Assembly (NCBI GenBank): GCA_030435675.1
Contig: CM059624.1
Span: forward strand, 8,146,769 to 8,210,768
From: Steinernema hermaphroditum
Lineage: Eukaryota; Nematoda; Chromadorea; Rhabditida; Steinernematidae
Direction of reading: 5' to 3'
DNA length: 64,000 nucleotides
The position numbers and the translations under genes are program-made. Shown here in pieces: positions 1 to 11,900 of this stretch; positions within the stretch are counted from its first letter, which is position 1, and each line of letters opens with the position of its first letter. The notes under the pieces were generated by a model. That model had not been told where the DNA came from and searched no databases. It worked only from the letters and a program-made list of their open reading frames with translations.

Positions 1-362
1 GCTGTGTAGAAGGTGATGTCGTTGGTGCTCTGCGTGATGTATTCGATCATGGCGAGGTACGATTCGGCTCGAAGATGGGGAGCGACGTTGGTCAAGTGCT
101 CCAGTCGACGGAGGAGAGCGTACCCTCGAAAAGTGCTCAGGAGGTTGGTGATAACGGTGTTGTCGCTGACTTCTACGTTCACTCCTTCGAGCGTCGGCTT
201 CAGGTCTTCGTCTTCTTCGCTCTTGCGAGGCTTGACGTCTACTTCAACGGCGGAACCGCCGTAGAACGCTTCGGCTTCGTTCCCGTTCATACCATCGGAG
301 ATCGGGTCATCCACGATGCGGTACTCCATCATGTCATCGGGATCTGGCACCATCATCGACAT
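1..362 (-). CDS. csn-1: COP9 signalosome subunit 1-like protein, N-terminal part (runs off the window)
   Basis: The reverse strand is open from an ATG at 362 to the window edge, giving 120 codons. An acidic N-terminus of about 60 residues (starts MSMMVPDPDD) leads into a stretch reading TFRGYALLRRLEHL, then HLRAESYLAMIEYI. This resembles the first helical repeats of CSN1/GPS1, where the family has a tyrosine-led R-x-x-RL-x-F-I helix followed by L-R-x-EAL. CSN1 is the PCI-domain subunit that scaffolds the COP9 signalosome, which removes Nedd8 from cullins. The PCI domain would lie outside the window. A TAAG just before the ATG could be the end of an acceptor. The assignment rests on one short homologous stretch; another TPR-like protein is possible. 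Confidence 0.5.
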   Translation of the reverse strand, partial: MSMMVPDPDDMMEYRIVDDPISDGMNGNEAEAFYGGSAVEVDVKPRKSEEDEDLKPTLEGVNVEVSDNTVITNLLSTFRGYALLRRLEHLTNVAPHLRAESYLAMIEYITQSTNDITFYT

Positions 363-1063
363 CTTAGAGCTGAAGAACGGCGCGATTTAAAGGAGGCAAC
401 GATCGCACGCGGTGAGAAGGCGAACTAATCGCGACTTGATGCCACAACACGAAAAACAGAACCTTAAAATACGCGGAAAACCAGCATTTCCAATGCGCAA
501 ACAGCAAAAAAGCATCGCAAGTCAACTTCTCCAGCGCCGCTGGCGTCGCTCGCCTGGATTCAACCTTTGCCGTTCTCCCACGCAGATTGTTTTTGTGCTC
601 CGCGTTTGAATTTTTAGATTCCACCGGCGAAGAGGGTGAATCGGAATGCGAGCGAGGGGAATCGGAGGAGAACGAGACGAACCTAGAAGCCGCAGGGAGA
701 CGGAAAGATCGCTTTGAGACGTCTAGACACGTTTGGCGCCCTTCGCGGCGCTTAAGGGCAACGCTGTCACCAAATTGTTTGGTTTTTTGCGATCGTGCGA
801 TCGTGCAGCGCATCTGCCAGTGCTCCCTTTCGAAAACTGTTCAACGCCGTTCGAAACTGCGAACGTGCATGTCATTGCACCAGTAAACGTCCATTTTCAC
901 TTTTGTGAAATGTCAAAGAGCATTTCTAAAATTCTGAGCGCATTTCTGTGCCGTAATTTCCATACACTTCTGTTCGAATAAACTCTAATTATAAATCCAT
1001 TACAGGAGAGCATTATAGTCTTCATTGTGGCACCGTTTATTGTTAGCAACACTTGCCGTCACA
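363..1063. promoter_or_regulatory. Divergent intergenic region between the CSN1-like and exportin-7 genes
   Basis: About 700 bp between two divergently oriented start codons (362 on - and 1064 on +). Several overlapping ORFs cross it in both directions, but none shows a recognisable domain or convincing splice sites. It most likely holds the promoters and 5' leaders of both genes. No TATA box is obvious near either start. Confidence 0.4.
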
Positions 1064-4000
1064 ATGGATTCGGAGCTAGAGGTACGTCCGATTTCACAGC
1101 TTTCCCCATTCGCTCATTTCGCGCATTTAGGTTCTCAACAACTTGAGCAAGGAGCTTTACGAGTCGGTGAATCAGGAGGCACGGATCCGGGCCGAGGAGA
1201 ACCTGATCGCTCTTGTTAACTCGCCGGAGTGCCTACAGCGATGTCTTCTGCTCCTGGAAAGGGGAAACGTATGTACTTCTCGATGTAAATGTGTTTACAA
1301 CATCGCATTAAGATGCCTTATGCTGCTCTTGTTGCGAGCACGGCCCTCATGAAGCTGCTGTCATCAAAAATCGGAGTGCCTTTGGACGAACGGATGAAAC
1401 TCTGTATGACCTTTAGGGGGTGAATTTGATGTGATGCTGTTTTGCAGGCACTTATTTGCTGAATTACCTGGCTTCGCACTTCGAAGAGCTTCCAGCATAC
1501 GTCGTTACGTCGCTGAGTCAGCTTTACGCCCGCATTACTAAAATCGGGTGGAATGATTTGGACAAGGAGAATCGTCATTTCTTCCGATCGCTTGTGAAAG
1601 ACGTGATTCAGCTGATCAAGGTGCTTAACCGTTTACATCATGGAGTGTGTACAGTGTGCTTGATTACAGGATTCAGGGAAGGTGTCGCTACTCGGTGTTC
1701 AACTGATTACACTCCTAATTGCGGATATGAATAGCGTACGTAGAGAGTTGCCGTTCATAAGTTACAGTTCTGTTGTTACAGCTGGAGGCTGTTGATTCAG
1801 TCGCAGCCCAAAGGAAACTGCTTGGCTCCCTGCGTGATGATTTCCTGCTAGATATCTTCGACACGTCCACTTCCATGTTGTTCAAGCTGATGAACTCCAG
1901 CCTTTCACAAACTGAACAGCAGTTAGCAGCTGCTCTTCTCCAGCTAACACTGAACTGCTTAACGTTCGATTTCATCGGCAGCATTACCGATGAGTCGGGC
2001 GAAGACAATGCAACTGTCCAGATACCCACTGCCTGGCGCACATGTAAGAGATGCACCAAAGCTTTGTAGAAGCTTTTACTTTCCCTTTTAGATTTTGTTG
2101 GAGGAGATCTCATCAAACAGTTCTTTGCACTTTACATGCATTTCCCTATGGAGCTCTGTTCAAAAATTTTTATGAATTTGGTGCAGCTCGCCTCGGTTAG
2201 AAGGACGCTGTTCAACAACACGGAAAGACAACAGTACTTAGGAGAGCTGGTTGGCGGAATAAAATTGGTGATGCAGAATTCGGACAAGCTTCGGGACTCT
2301 GCAAGCTTCCACGAATTTTGTCGGGTGATCTCCCGGCTGAAGAGCAACTACCAACTCTGTGAACTAATGAAAGTCGAAGACTACAAGTCGATGGTTGAGC
2401 TGCTGGCGGAATTCACGATTCAAAGCCTAAGGGTGGGACAGTACCTGGCCCCTTAATTTTTCATCTTTCCTTGTTTTTAGATGTACGAGTTTTCGATCAA
2501 CAGCACTTACTACATCCTGGCTTTCTGGCAACGCATGGTGTCATCCATGTCCTACGTAAAGGCCCAAGACGACCACTTCATTCAATTGTACTGCCCGAAG
2601 ATCGCTGAAACCTTCGTTGAGTCACGTTTGCGGTACTCTGAAGCGGTCATAGTTGAAGGTCTTGACGATCTCCTGGACGACCAAGGAGCAGTTGCGCAAA
2701 TTATGGACCAGTTCTCCGTTATCTCTCGCTGTGACTATAAGCATACGTGTCAGCAAATGATCAGCTTTTTCGATCTGAGTCTGAACATTTTCACATCGGC
2801 ATCGAATCCCACGGACAATACAAAGGTTTATATCACATGATTTCTCCGAAATGATATCGTTCTTTCAGGAAGTCTTAATCGCTCGAAAACGATTGATTTG
2901 GATGGTAACCATGATTGGCGCCGCGGTACATGGTCGTTCAAGTTTCAATGGCGATGAGGACATGGATATTTTGGATGGCGAAATCATATGCAGGTTGAAT
3001 GGTATACTTTACGCATTTACTCATTCGCACTTTTTCAGAGTTTGGAAGTTGATGGAGCTTAGCGACAGCAGACTTGTGAACGGTGTACAAGGAGGCCCGG
3101 ACTGTGTCCAACTCGAATTCGCTTTCTTATACGTTCTTGATCAGTTCCGTAAAACGTACATTAGCGACCAGGTTCAGAAGACCAGCAAGATATACGATAA
3201 ATTGGGAACGGCGTTGGGATTAAGTGACGAAACTGCCGTACTCTCCATCTTTGCCAGAAAAATGTAAACGATAAGTATAAAAAGCTCTATCAGTCGCTAA
3301 CTTTCAGAATAACGAATCTGAAGTTTTGGGGACACAACGAGAAGCTCATTGAAGCGAGCTTGGCGCTTCTAAACGACTTGTCTCTCGGTTTCACATCAGT
3401 TCGGCGGCTGTCACGTTTGGAAGAGATCCAGTTTCTGCTCAACAATCATACGGTATTTGACTATGTGTTATGACATGCTCCCGTTTTATCGTACACTGTT
3501 CCAGGGAGATGTTTTTTCCTTCCTTTCTTCAAATGCTGACTACCATATCATGAAAACCCGTGGAATTTTCTACGCTTCTCTTATGAGGCTCCTAGTGGTG
3601 ACCATAGACGAGGACGTATCTGTGTTCGACAACTTCATGCAGCCGATCACGGAAACCGTAAAGGAGATCTGTAATGTCTTCGAAACCAACAACATGGGGA
3701 ACTTCAACCAAGATCAGTTAAAGGTGAGCTACACGGACTACATGCAGCTTGATGCATTATGTTTGCTTCAGAGAGCTGTCATCGGATTGGCACGTGATTT
3801 GCGCGGTATTTCTGGCGCATGTCTGACCAAGCTGACGTTTAGGATGTTCTTTGATTACTTGTAAGTGTTTTACAGTGAACCACCCTTAGTAATGTGTCGT
3901 GTATAGATTCCCCCAAGTGTTCACATTGCTGCAGAGAGCTGTGGAAGCGTGGTGTGACGTACCCGAAGTGACAACGCCGATTTTGAAGTTTGTTTACGAA

Positions 4001-5175
4001 CTGGCACAAAACAAGCAGCAACGTCTCTCGTTCGAAATGAACTCATGCATGCCGGTTTTGTTGTTCCGCGAGATATCGAAAATCATTGTAGCATATGGTT
4101 CGTCGACTTGTGCAAAAGTAGTCTTTTACCGACGTTTAATTCTAGGCAATCGTCTGGTCGGGTTTGGAGATGTGCCGAAGGCCGACTTCTACAAACTACG
4201 CCTGAAAAATGTGGGCATCATTTTCAGCATCATGAAGATGGCGCTCAACGGGTGCTACATTCCCTCTGGAATCTTCGATTTGTACGGTGACACGTGCCTG
4301 AAAGAATCGTTGGCGGTCTTCCTTAAGCTCTTCATGAAATTCAGGGACGCCGATTTTAAGGTACAGTTTGTTGTTTCTTTTGCATGATGTGAATGCTTTC
4401 CGTTTAGGCGTACTCCAAGATTTCACACAATTTCTATTCACTCATTGATGCACTGGTACACGACAATATGCCTTATGTCTCTAACCTAGATGAGGATGTA
4501 TTCCTTGCACTGCTGGAAGCTATCCATCAAGGAATGGTTTCGTACGATACGATTGTAGTGTCAAGCTGCTGTACTTCACTTGATTTGATCCTCGACTACC
4601 TCTTCCGCCGCGTCTCACGCCAGAAAACTATTCGGAATTTCGTCGGTTTCGAAGCTGAAGGCGACAACTGCGTGAAAGCCCTTGAACGAAGGCCACAGCT
4701 TTTGGCTGATGTATGTTGGCGAAATCATGAATTTGAGCTTATCTGGTGTTATTTCAGATGCTCTCAACGCTTATGGGCGCCATGATATTTGACGACATCA
4801 AGTGCCAGTGGGCCATGTCGCGTCCCTTGCTAGGATTGATTCTGCTGCAAGTTGACAACTTTAATCAGTTTAAGGACGATTTCATTAGACGACAAACTAC
4901 AGACCAACAGCAATATGTATCACAGGTACAGTATGCGCCAGCTGCTCTTATTTATCCGTTAGGTATATTTAGGCGTTCGTAGGTTTAATGACCAACGTAG
5001 AGCACAATGTTTCACTCACAAACAAAGACATCTTCACACAGAATCTGAATTCATTTCGACGGACGGTAAGGATAAGTAGTTGGATTCCTATGGCAACGTG
5101 ATCTCTTAGATGGCGTCCCTTCTTAAGTCGCCCATCAAGGAGGAAGTCGGAGTGGGGGGCGATATGATGGCGTAA
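1064..5175 (+). CDS. xpo-7: Exportin-7 / RanBP16 (importin-beta superfamily nuclear transport receptor)
   Basis: Many exons joined by introns of 40-60 nt. The short first exon (1064-1081, MDSELE) is followed by LNNLSKELYESVNQEARIRA, the importin-beta N-terminal (Ran-binding) helices. The next conserved block, SQLYARITKIGW, matches the exportin-7 signature at the same relative place. The region 1670-3270 encodes successive HEAT-like helices. The C-terminus has the family block around RFTQNL: here KDIFTQNLNSFRRT, then a last exon of about 26 codons ending GGDMMA and TAA at 5173-5175. Spliced length is roughly 1,100 residues, normal for XPO7. Exportin-7 carries cargo through nuclear pores in complex with RanGTP. 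It is convergent with the gene ending at 5719. Identity is firm; individual exon ends are approximate. Confidence 0.88.
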
Positions 5176-5718
5176 CCGAGCAGCACAACTCAGTGTTCTT
5201 CTCCCAGTGTTTGCGATTTCAAGTACGAGTATCCGATCTCCTGTGGCATCGGTCATTTCAATGGGTCTATCTTCGCCAACGCGCCGGTTTGTTTTCTACC
5301 ATCCTTACTTTGTGAATAATGTATACATTGTTAATTTGGAGATCATTGTTTGTTTTCGCTAATATTATTTATGCACCTAAAGGTTTCTGTTACTGGTTTC
5401 TTGGTTTTTTGGGTTTCACCGCCAAGATTTTTCATGACGCTATGTCGTAATGGTGCAATATTCATCGACGAAGGAAGTCAGAGTCGGAATGCGTCGCCAC
5501 TTGCCTCGGACACACGGATTCTGGATCTCCGAGGATGTGTACCTTGAGCATCTGCACAACGAGGAGTTCTGGCGGTGGTGGGCAGTCGGTGGCGGTTTTT
5601 CTCGTGCAGAGGTAGCCACTGTGACTACCCTCCTGGCAGTACCTCTCCCGTGTCGAGACAAATGATAAAACACTTCATTTGCCCAAGATAAAAACAAAGC
5701 AACCAATAATCACTTTTG
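5176..5718. other. Tail-to-tail intergenic region (3' UTRs)
   Basis: About 540 bp between the exportin-7 stop and the stop of the minus-strand gene ending at 5719. Short ORFs at 5440-5706 exist in both directions without recognisable similarity. It most likely contains both 3' UTRs. No repeat or RNA gene was seen. Confidence 0.4.
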
Positions 5719-6728
5719 TCAGCCCTCAATCATCCCTTGCTCAGCTGCCTCTCGCTCGGCGTTCTGGAGGTATCTGATAAGAGGCTCAATTTCCGGCGCG
5801 AGCATAGGAGATTCTTGAAGGAAACGAGCAAGGACACGACGGAATCTCTCAAGCTGAAGTGGATCATCTGGTTAGAACGTGTAAAGAGGAACTTACGTCT
5901 TTCACAGTAATGAGGACAGTGCACTCATTTTCCGGTGGATTAGGCTCTTGGACTCTCTGCAAAATATCACGAGCCTCGTTGACACCTGAAAGCTCACAAG
6001 TCGAGACACACACTTGCAAACAGCAGGTTACGACTTACCCAGGCGCATCGTGACAACGGTTTCGGTCACAGGCTCCATGCGCGACGGCGACGACCCGAGG
6101 TCGATGAGATCCATCACGGAAGGGCGCGCAAGGGCTGGGGCAGTTCTGTTGAGCTCGTTTCCTTCCCGCCCCAACTCAACAATGTTGAAGTTCGCGAAAC
6201 TGGACTCTAACAAAGATCGCTCGGGTGGGGACTCTCTGACGGCGGTTCGCGATTCCTCGAGCGTCTCTTCCTGAATGCGCTTCTCGGTGTACTCCGCCAG
6301 CACTTGGATCTCGCGCTGGATATCGAACGACACGGTACGCGCCGCCTCCGCTGGGAGCTTCACGACCAAAAGCAGGAGCTCTAACTACAAGAGACTCGTG
6401 AGAAACCGCCCGTCGAACAGGCACAAACCTCCTCCTTGGTCAGTTTGTCAGGTCTTGGCGGCTGGTCCCAAGGGATGGCGGGCATTTCCATCTCCGGCGC
6501 AGGTTCGGCCTCCTCGGAGGTTTCGCTTTCTGTTTCAGTGGAGTCTTCATTCCTTTGGCGAGGACTCTCGAAGAACCGTGGACGAAGGCGGGGAGCTGCC
6601 CCAGGATGTTCTTGTTGGTAGATCAAGTCTTCCATGAGCGGATCCATTAGCGACTCGGTTGGCGACGGAGTGTAGACCTGCGTACGGCGGTTAAGCACCT
6701 CCTGCGCGCTGGGCGTGCTGTTGAACAT
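5719..6728 (-). CDS. Unrecognised acidic/proline-containing protein, 289 residues, 4 exons
   Basis: Exons 6728-6429, 6384-6039, 5985-5897 and 5853-5719 join in one frame (870 nt, 289 codons plus TGA). The last acceptor must be the CACTTCAG at 5854-5861, not the nearer CCAG, because only that keeps the frame LERFRRVLARFLQE. The N-terminal third is rich in P, E, S and T (TETESETSEEAEPAPEME). The middle has likely helices (LELLLLVVKLPAEAARTV, then REIQVLAEYTEKRIQEE). The C-terminus is helical (PEIEPLIRYLQNAEREAAEQ). There is no signal peptide or membrane segment. The start follows a TTTTCAGCG acceptor directly, suggesting a trans-spliced mRNA. I do not recognise the family; the clean splice frame is the evidence that it is real. 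Confidence 0.65.
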
Positions 6729-6927
6729 CGCTGAAAAGAGGAGAGTCAGCAGGAAACACGAAAGAAATCCTAGGCTCCGCGAGAAGGAGCGAAATGGCTA
6801 CGGAAAACCCTACCCAATCCAGTGGTGCCGGAGATGTATGATTGCATGCTTATCAATGTATGCAAGATCATGCATTTCTGTTCAGAACCCGACGACGGTT
6901 TCTCATGCCAATGAAGACGACGACTCC

Positions 6928-7079
6928 ACGACTTTTCCGCTAAAAGACTTTTCCGCAACGACTTTTCCGCTACATTTTTTTCCGCGAAAACGACTTTTCC
7001 GCTAATTTCGTGGTAGGACTTTTCCGCGAAAACGACTTTTGCGCTAATTTCACGGAACGACTTTTCCGCTAATTTCCGA
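6928..7079 (+). repeat. Left arm of a fold-back repeat: tandem copies of ACTTTTCCGC-type units
   Basis: Imperfect direct repeats of ACTTTTCCGC separated by GCTAATTTCG or CGCGAAAACG spacers. The sequence TTTCGTGGTAGGAC lies within it. The reverse complement of the same array occurs at 7378-7421 and 8637-8729, so this is one arm of an inverted pair. Confidence 0.7.
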
Positions 7080-7184
7080 ATTACTCTACAGGGTAATCGC
7101 GATAGGACCACCAATAGTAGTGTATTCTTTCGCTCGGTGTTAAGACTACAGTGCTCGCTTAAAACCAATGGGCACAACTTTAAG

Positions 7185-7335
7185 CCGGAGCCAAGCCTGG
7201 ATGTTAAGCCGCCCGCAAAATGAATATCTAGGCATAGTCCTAAGCCGGAGCCTAAGCGAAGCCGGGGTTTGCCTAAGTCAAGCCGGGGTTTGCTTAAACC
7301 AAGCCGGGGTTTGCCTAAGCCAAGCCTGGATGTTA
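7185..7335 (+). repeat. Tandem repeat of AAGCCGGGGTTTGCCTAAG-type units
   Basis: Around 7260-7330 the unit AAGCCGGGGTTTGC(C/T)TAA occurs about three times in a row, with degenerate copies (TAAGCCGGAGCC) to the left. A diverged copy of part of this block lies reverse-complemented near 45490-45545. It is part of the mobile-element block and non-coding. Confidence 0.65.
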
Positions 7336-7377
7336 AACCCAATGCAAAAAAAAATGTTTACCGTACACGTTTCGCTC

Positions 7378-7421
7378 CGAAAAGTCGTTGCGTAAAATTA
7401 GCGGAAATGTCCCACCACGTT
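7378..7421 (-). repeat. Short inverted copy of the ACTTTTCCGC array
   Basis: Contains GCGGAAATGTCCCACCACG, close to the reverse complement of CGTGGTAGGACTTTTCCGC in the 6928-7079 array. It could be the right end of an inner element spanning 6928-7421 of about 490 bp. Confidence 0.55.
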
Positions 7422-7460
7422 TCATTTGTGTTCTCAGCGATCGGTCGGGTCGTCCACTCG

Positions 7461-7872
7461 CTCTCTCTGAGGCTGTCTGAGCCGAATGAGATGAGTAAGC
7501 GGTCGTTCTCGGCCGTCGTTGTTGGCACAATGATCGCCCCGTTCCAATCCGTCGTGGCTGGCGTGGAACGTAAGCCGAATTATATCTCGCCAAGAAGACC
7601 GTCAGCATCGCCTGACCTGCGCCGCCCACTCAAGCCGAAGAATCGCCCCAACTCCGAAGTCTGCTCCGTCAACCGCATCGAAGACGCGATTCCACGTCGC
7701 CTGTCATACTCCACCACCGCGCATCTTCTGCATACAGCCTCTTTGTCGTTTCGAATCCCGCGCACACTGATGGGATAGCTGTCTTCAATTCGGACGTCGC
7801 GCTGTTCGCCGAAGAAAGAAGATTAGCAGCTACTACGGTGATATACGATTCTCCTTTGAGCATTGTGACATA
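7461..7872 (+). pseudogene. Relic of a dispersed gene family (copy 1)
   Basis: Positions 7461-7541 match 44531-44611 over 81 bp with few mismatches. Further right, an open frame reads HTDGIAVFNSDV followed by EERRL and ends in TGA near 7872. The same residues, HTDGIAVFYSDV then EEDRRL, occur at 46590-46728. Upstream residues also correspond: NSEVCSVNRIED here and NSDVRAATRVED in the other copy. No start codon, signal peptide or intact gene structure is clear, so a degenerate copy is the best reading. The function of the family is unknown. Confidence 0.5.
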
Positions 7873-8390
7873 TCTTGCATGACGAATGTCATTGATTCAA
7901 GAGTAAATGTAAATAAACGCGGCTGCGCGCGAATTCGCGCCTTCGAATTACTAAAAGCCAAGTAGCCTTGCGGACGGCAAGATTGGCGCTCATGGAAGGG
8001 GCTGAAGTTGGGGCCTAAAACTATAGCCCTGCGGGCGGCAAGATTGGTGCTTATGCAAAGGTCAGAAGTTGGGGCTAAGAAACTGTAAAATTTCAGGAAA
8101 CTCGAACCAAGACTCTGCTGGTTACAAAATATGCAAAAAATCACTGAAAAGCTGCAAAAAACTCAAAGCCTAACATCGCCAAAGACATAGTGGAAGTAAA
8201 GTGCTGTATGCAATCTCACTGTCTGTGTGGCTCATTGCGAACGTTCTCCGTTTGTAACCGGGCGGTGTCGGGTTCGGTTCCCCTCGCGGTCCTTATTTTG
8301 TGTGGGTCGTGCGTGTGGTCTCCGTGCGCACGGAAAAACACACACACAGACCAACGGACCGTCGGTTCTCCGTTTATATACTGTAACTGT

Positions 8391-8603
8391 TTATTCCGAA
8401 TCAGAATTATTACAATTCGCGGATCCCAGTTCCAACCATTGGTGCAGCTGCATTCTTCTCGCATGGGTCTGCCACGTGTGTGTCCCCGTCGCCTTCTTGA
8501 AATCGTCTCGCCATCTGGTTCGGGGTCTACCAAGAGGTCTTCTTGTGGGAGGTCTCCATTCGGCGATCTTCCTGGGCCATTTATTTTCATCTTCGTTCGC
8601 CAT
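8391..8603 (-). mobile_element. LINE-type non-LTR retrotransposon, C-terminal ORF fragment
   Basis: A 70-codon reverse-strand frame contains RPLGRPRTRWRDDFKKATG, then W-x(4)-AR-R and a following W. That arrangement (basic R-P-x-G-R-P, then R-W-x-D-D, then W and A-x-x-R) is the usual tail of endonuclease/reverse-transcriptase ORFs of non-LTR elements. The catalytic domains are absent, so this is a 5'-truncated relic, as is common for LINEs. It lies just inside the inverted array at 8637-8729. Confidence 0.65.
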
Positions 8604-8636
8604 CTTCCAGGCGTACCGTTTATATATAGGGGATGT

Positions 8637-8729
8637 AAATGTCCCACCACGAAATTAGCGGAAAGTCGTTCCGCGAAATTAGCGGAAAAGTCGTTTTAGC
8701 GGAAAAATCGTTTTCGCGGAAATGTCGTG
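8637..8729 (-). repeat. Right arm of the fold-back repeat
   Basis: Reverse-complement counterpart of the 6928-7079 array, with repeated GCGGAAAAGTCGTT and AAATTAGCGGAAA units and the terminal word GTCCCACCACGAAATTAGCG. Together with the left arm it bounds a block of about 1.8 kb (6928-8729) containing a gene relic and a LINE fragment. Confidence 0.65.
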
Positions 8730-8906
8730 TCACGCGTTTGACCCATTAGGCCAGTACACACAGTGTTCAGGTCGAAGGGAGAGCTAGACGAATTTATTGT
8801 GGCACTCGAAGATGCAAAAATTCATTGCAATTGATAGAATAAGGTCTCGGAAGAAGAATAATATTAGAAGAACTAGGCAGTGAGGGAGGCTACAGTAACC
8901 CTGTGC

Positions 8907-11900
8907 TTACGACCGCATTGGAGTGGTTCGGGGGTTCTCGATGCTGAACGTCTGGTTCCGGGTAACCTCCTCTCCCTTCACCTGCTTCTCTTGGGTCATC
9001 TGAAACGAGCGGATGCTTAGGGCAGCGCGGATCCTCCGACCTTGGTGATGTGGAAGTAGTTGCCTGGATCCGTTCCCGCGGGTCTCACCACGAGGTCGGC
9101 AGTGCTCCGGGCCTCTCCGGCAAGATTCTCTGCGAGGCATGTGAACTGGCCACAGTCAGCAATCTCGGCCTTCTCGATGACCATCGAGTGGATTCCCTGG
9201 CCCTCCTGAAACTTTCCTCTTAGGCCCGCGCCTCCCACGAACGCTTACATCTACGAGACGCACTTCCTGGCAGTTGGGGATGACCTGACCGTCGCGGAGC
9301 CAGGTGACCGTTGGGGGCGGGTCGCCCGTGATCCGGACTACCCACTTGAGGCGCTCGCCCTCGGCGATCTCCTCGCTGATAAGGCGCTGGACGAAGTCGG
9401 GGGCGATCGTCTTCGCTGAAAGGGGAGTCGTCTTGGCTTCTGGAGAGGGACCTACGTCTGACGACGAGCTGCGCGCTGCTGGTGGCTACGCCGGAGGCGT
9501 TCCTCGCGGTGCACATGTACTTGCCGGCGTGCCCCGGGAGGGCGGCGCCGAAACTCAGGGAGACACGGCCACCGATGTTGGAGAACTCGATGTCCGGGTG
9601 CGTCGCGCGGTCGATGGCCACGCCGTCCTTCGTCCACTGAAAGCGCCTGAGTCACGCCCCCTCCGGAGGACTCACCTGGACGTCGGGGGCGGGCCACCCG
9701 GTGACAACGCCTTCGAACCTCGCGAAGCCGCCCTGCTCGGCGACGCAGGAGACGAGCGTCTGTGTAAAGTGCGGCGGGTGGCCGGTCACCTTGCGCTCAT
9801 TGAGGTCGTACTGCTCGAGGTACTCCTGGTCTTGGCGGTGAGTCAGCTGGTGCTGCTTCTTAGCCGGTGGAGGGGTCGCCGGGCCGCTGTGCAGAGGCTG
9901 CTTCGTCGCCGGGCGCCGCTGCTCGTACTCGTAGGCGCCGAATTCCTCCTCCACGTGCTGGTGCTGCAAGAGGGCCGGGTTACTGTAGGCAAGTGAGTGG
10001 GTAAAGTGCACCTGCATCGTGTGCGGCTTCTTAGTGCGCATCTTTGGTTGCGGGATCAGGGACCGCGGACGTACATGGACCATCGTCTCGCTCTCGCAAC
10101 GGCCGCGGCAGTTCTCGGCCTTGATCTTGTAGTAGCCGGCATTCTCCAGCTTCGCCGGGTTGAAGTAGATCGAGTAGGTGTCGCCGATGTTGAGGAACTG
10201 AAGAAACCCTTTCAGTCTGCCCGTGGGCACGTACCCACCTCGCAGAAATGGTAATTCGTGTTAATCGGACGGTCGTTGAAGTACCAGTGCACCTTGGGGC
10301 GTGGGTTTCCGACCATGAGGCAGTCGATCTGGATTTTCTCACCCTCCTCGATCGTGTACTCGGATTGGAACTGTCGGATGAACTCCGGAGCCGTCGCCAG
10401 CATGCTGAATCCTGAAGAGGAAAGAAGGGGAGTGACCGGAGGATTGAGAAACGAACCGACTTCGGAGGCCTCCCGCTCGGCGAACTCCTCGGTCGTCTCG
10501 AAGCGGTGCTTGGGGATCGGAGGCGGCGTCTGCGTGGCTGACAACGCGCCGTCGGTCCAGTAGCCCTCATGGACGGAGTGCACCGTAGTAACGGTGGTGC
10601 GGGGGACGGAGACCTCGTGCACAACGAGAGTGGCGCCAGTGCGCGCCTCGCCGGACTCGTTGATTGCCTCGACCGTGTACATGCCAGCATGCTGGGGCCC
10701 GACGCTGTCGATGACGAGGCGACTCCAGCCGCTGTCTTCGAAGATCAGCTGTAGCGACTCCAGCGACTCCACCTTCCGCTCGTTGAACTTCCAGGACACC
10801 ACGGGCTCCGGCTCTCCAAGAGTGCGTACCTGGAGCATCGCCCGCTGCCCCGCCAGGAGCGTCTGGTTGGCGAGGGCGGGCTCGAAGGAGGGCGCGACGG
10901 GGAGGGGCATCACCTTCGGCTTTGGGGGCGTCGGCGGTGGGATCTTTGGCGTCTGTGGACGAGGAGTAACAGAGAGTTTGCAGAAGTTTGTAGATTCGCC
11001 GTGCACATTCTGTGCTTTCACCTTGTAGAGGCCGGCATCAGAGATTACGGTATCGGCGATGGTGAGGGAGCAGTGGTCGCCGCGGAACTGGAGCTTTACA
11101 CGCTCGGTCTCTTTGACGGCTTCCTCCTCCTTGAACCACATGACTTCGGGCTCGGGCCTGGCCACGAGGACGCAGTCGAGCCTCGAGATACCGCCCTCGG
11201 TCACCGTCACGTTCTGGAGCTGCTTCACGAAGCGCGGCTTCTCGGCCTCCTCGATCTGCGAGCCGAGGGCGCTGCGGGCTGAAAGCGAACGTTCGGCTAC
11301 GGAGGGACCCCGGGACCTACACTTGACAACGAGTTTGGCGCTTGACTCGGCAGCGCCTGCGGCATTCTCCGCACGGATCGTGTAGACGGCGGTGTCCTCG
11401 ACGAAAGTCTCCTCGATGGTGAGCGTGGCGACTCCGTTCACGTAGGCCGTCCGGTAATCTGCGTTCTCGCGCACGTCGAGGCCGTCCTTGGTCCACGTCA
11501 GCCGCGGCTCTGGCTCGCCTTCGACCCGCGCGGCAAACTCGAAGCGGGCTCCCTCCTCCACCTGCGAGTCGCGAAGCGCCGTGACGATCGTAGGAGGATG
11601 CGCATTCTCCCTACAATGCCTCGTTCAGCGTGCATTAGCGTGCATCCCTACGTGACGTGTTCTATGGTCAACGTCTCCGTGACCGTGATGATCTGCTGTT
11701 GGAGGGCCTTCACCCGCGCGGTGATCTCCTGCTGCCTCTGCTCCGTCCTCATCAGCTTCTCGCTCGCCTCGATATCTGAAAGGAATGTGAGCGCTTCTCC
11801 TATTTCGGATCCCACCCTCGGTCTCCTGCGTCACCCTCTTCGCCTCTTGCATCTTCCGGAGCTGCTCGGGCATCCTCTCGACGACCTTCGTGAGTTTCTG

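Noticed and set aside
364..813. 149-codon reverse ORF upstream of the CSN1-like start
   Set aside because: No similarity and out of frame with the conserved exon; it lies in the divergent promoter region.
5440..5706. Opposed ORFs of 71 and 88 codons
   Set aside because: They lie between two gene ends and look like 3' UTR; no domain or splice signal supports them.
8255..8290. tRNA gene suggested by a B-box-like GGTTCGGTTCCCC
   Set aside because: No matching A box or acceptor stem was found; it lies in the tail of a retrotransposon fragment.
9304..9996. 230-codon forward ORF opposite the Ig gene
   Set aside because: Antisense shadow of Ig-domain exons.
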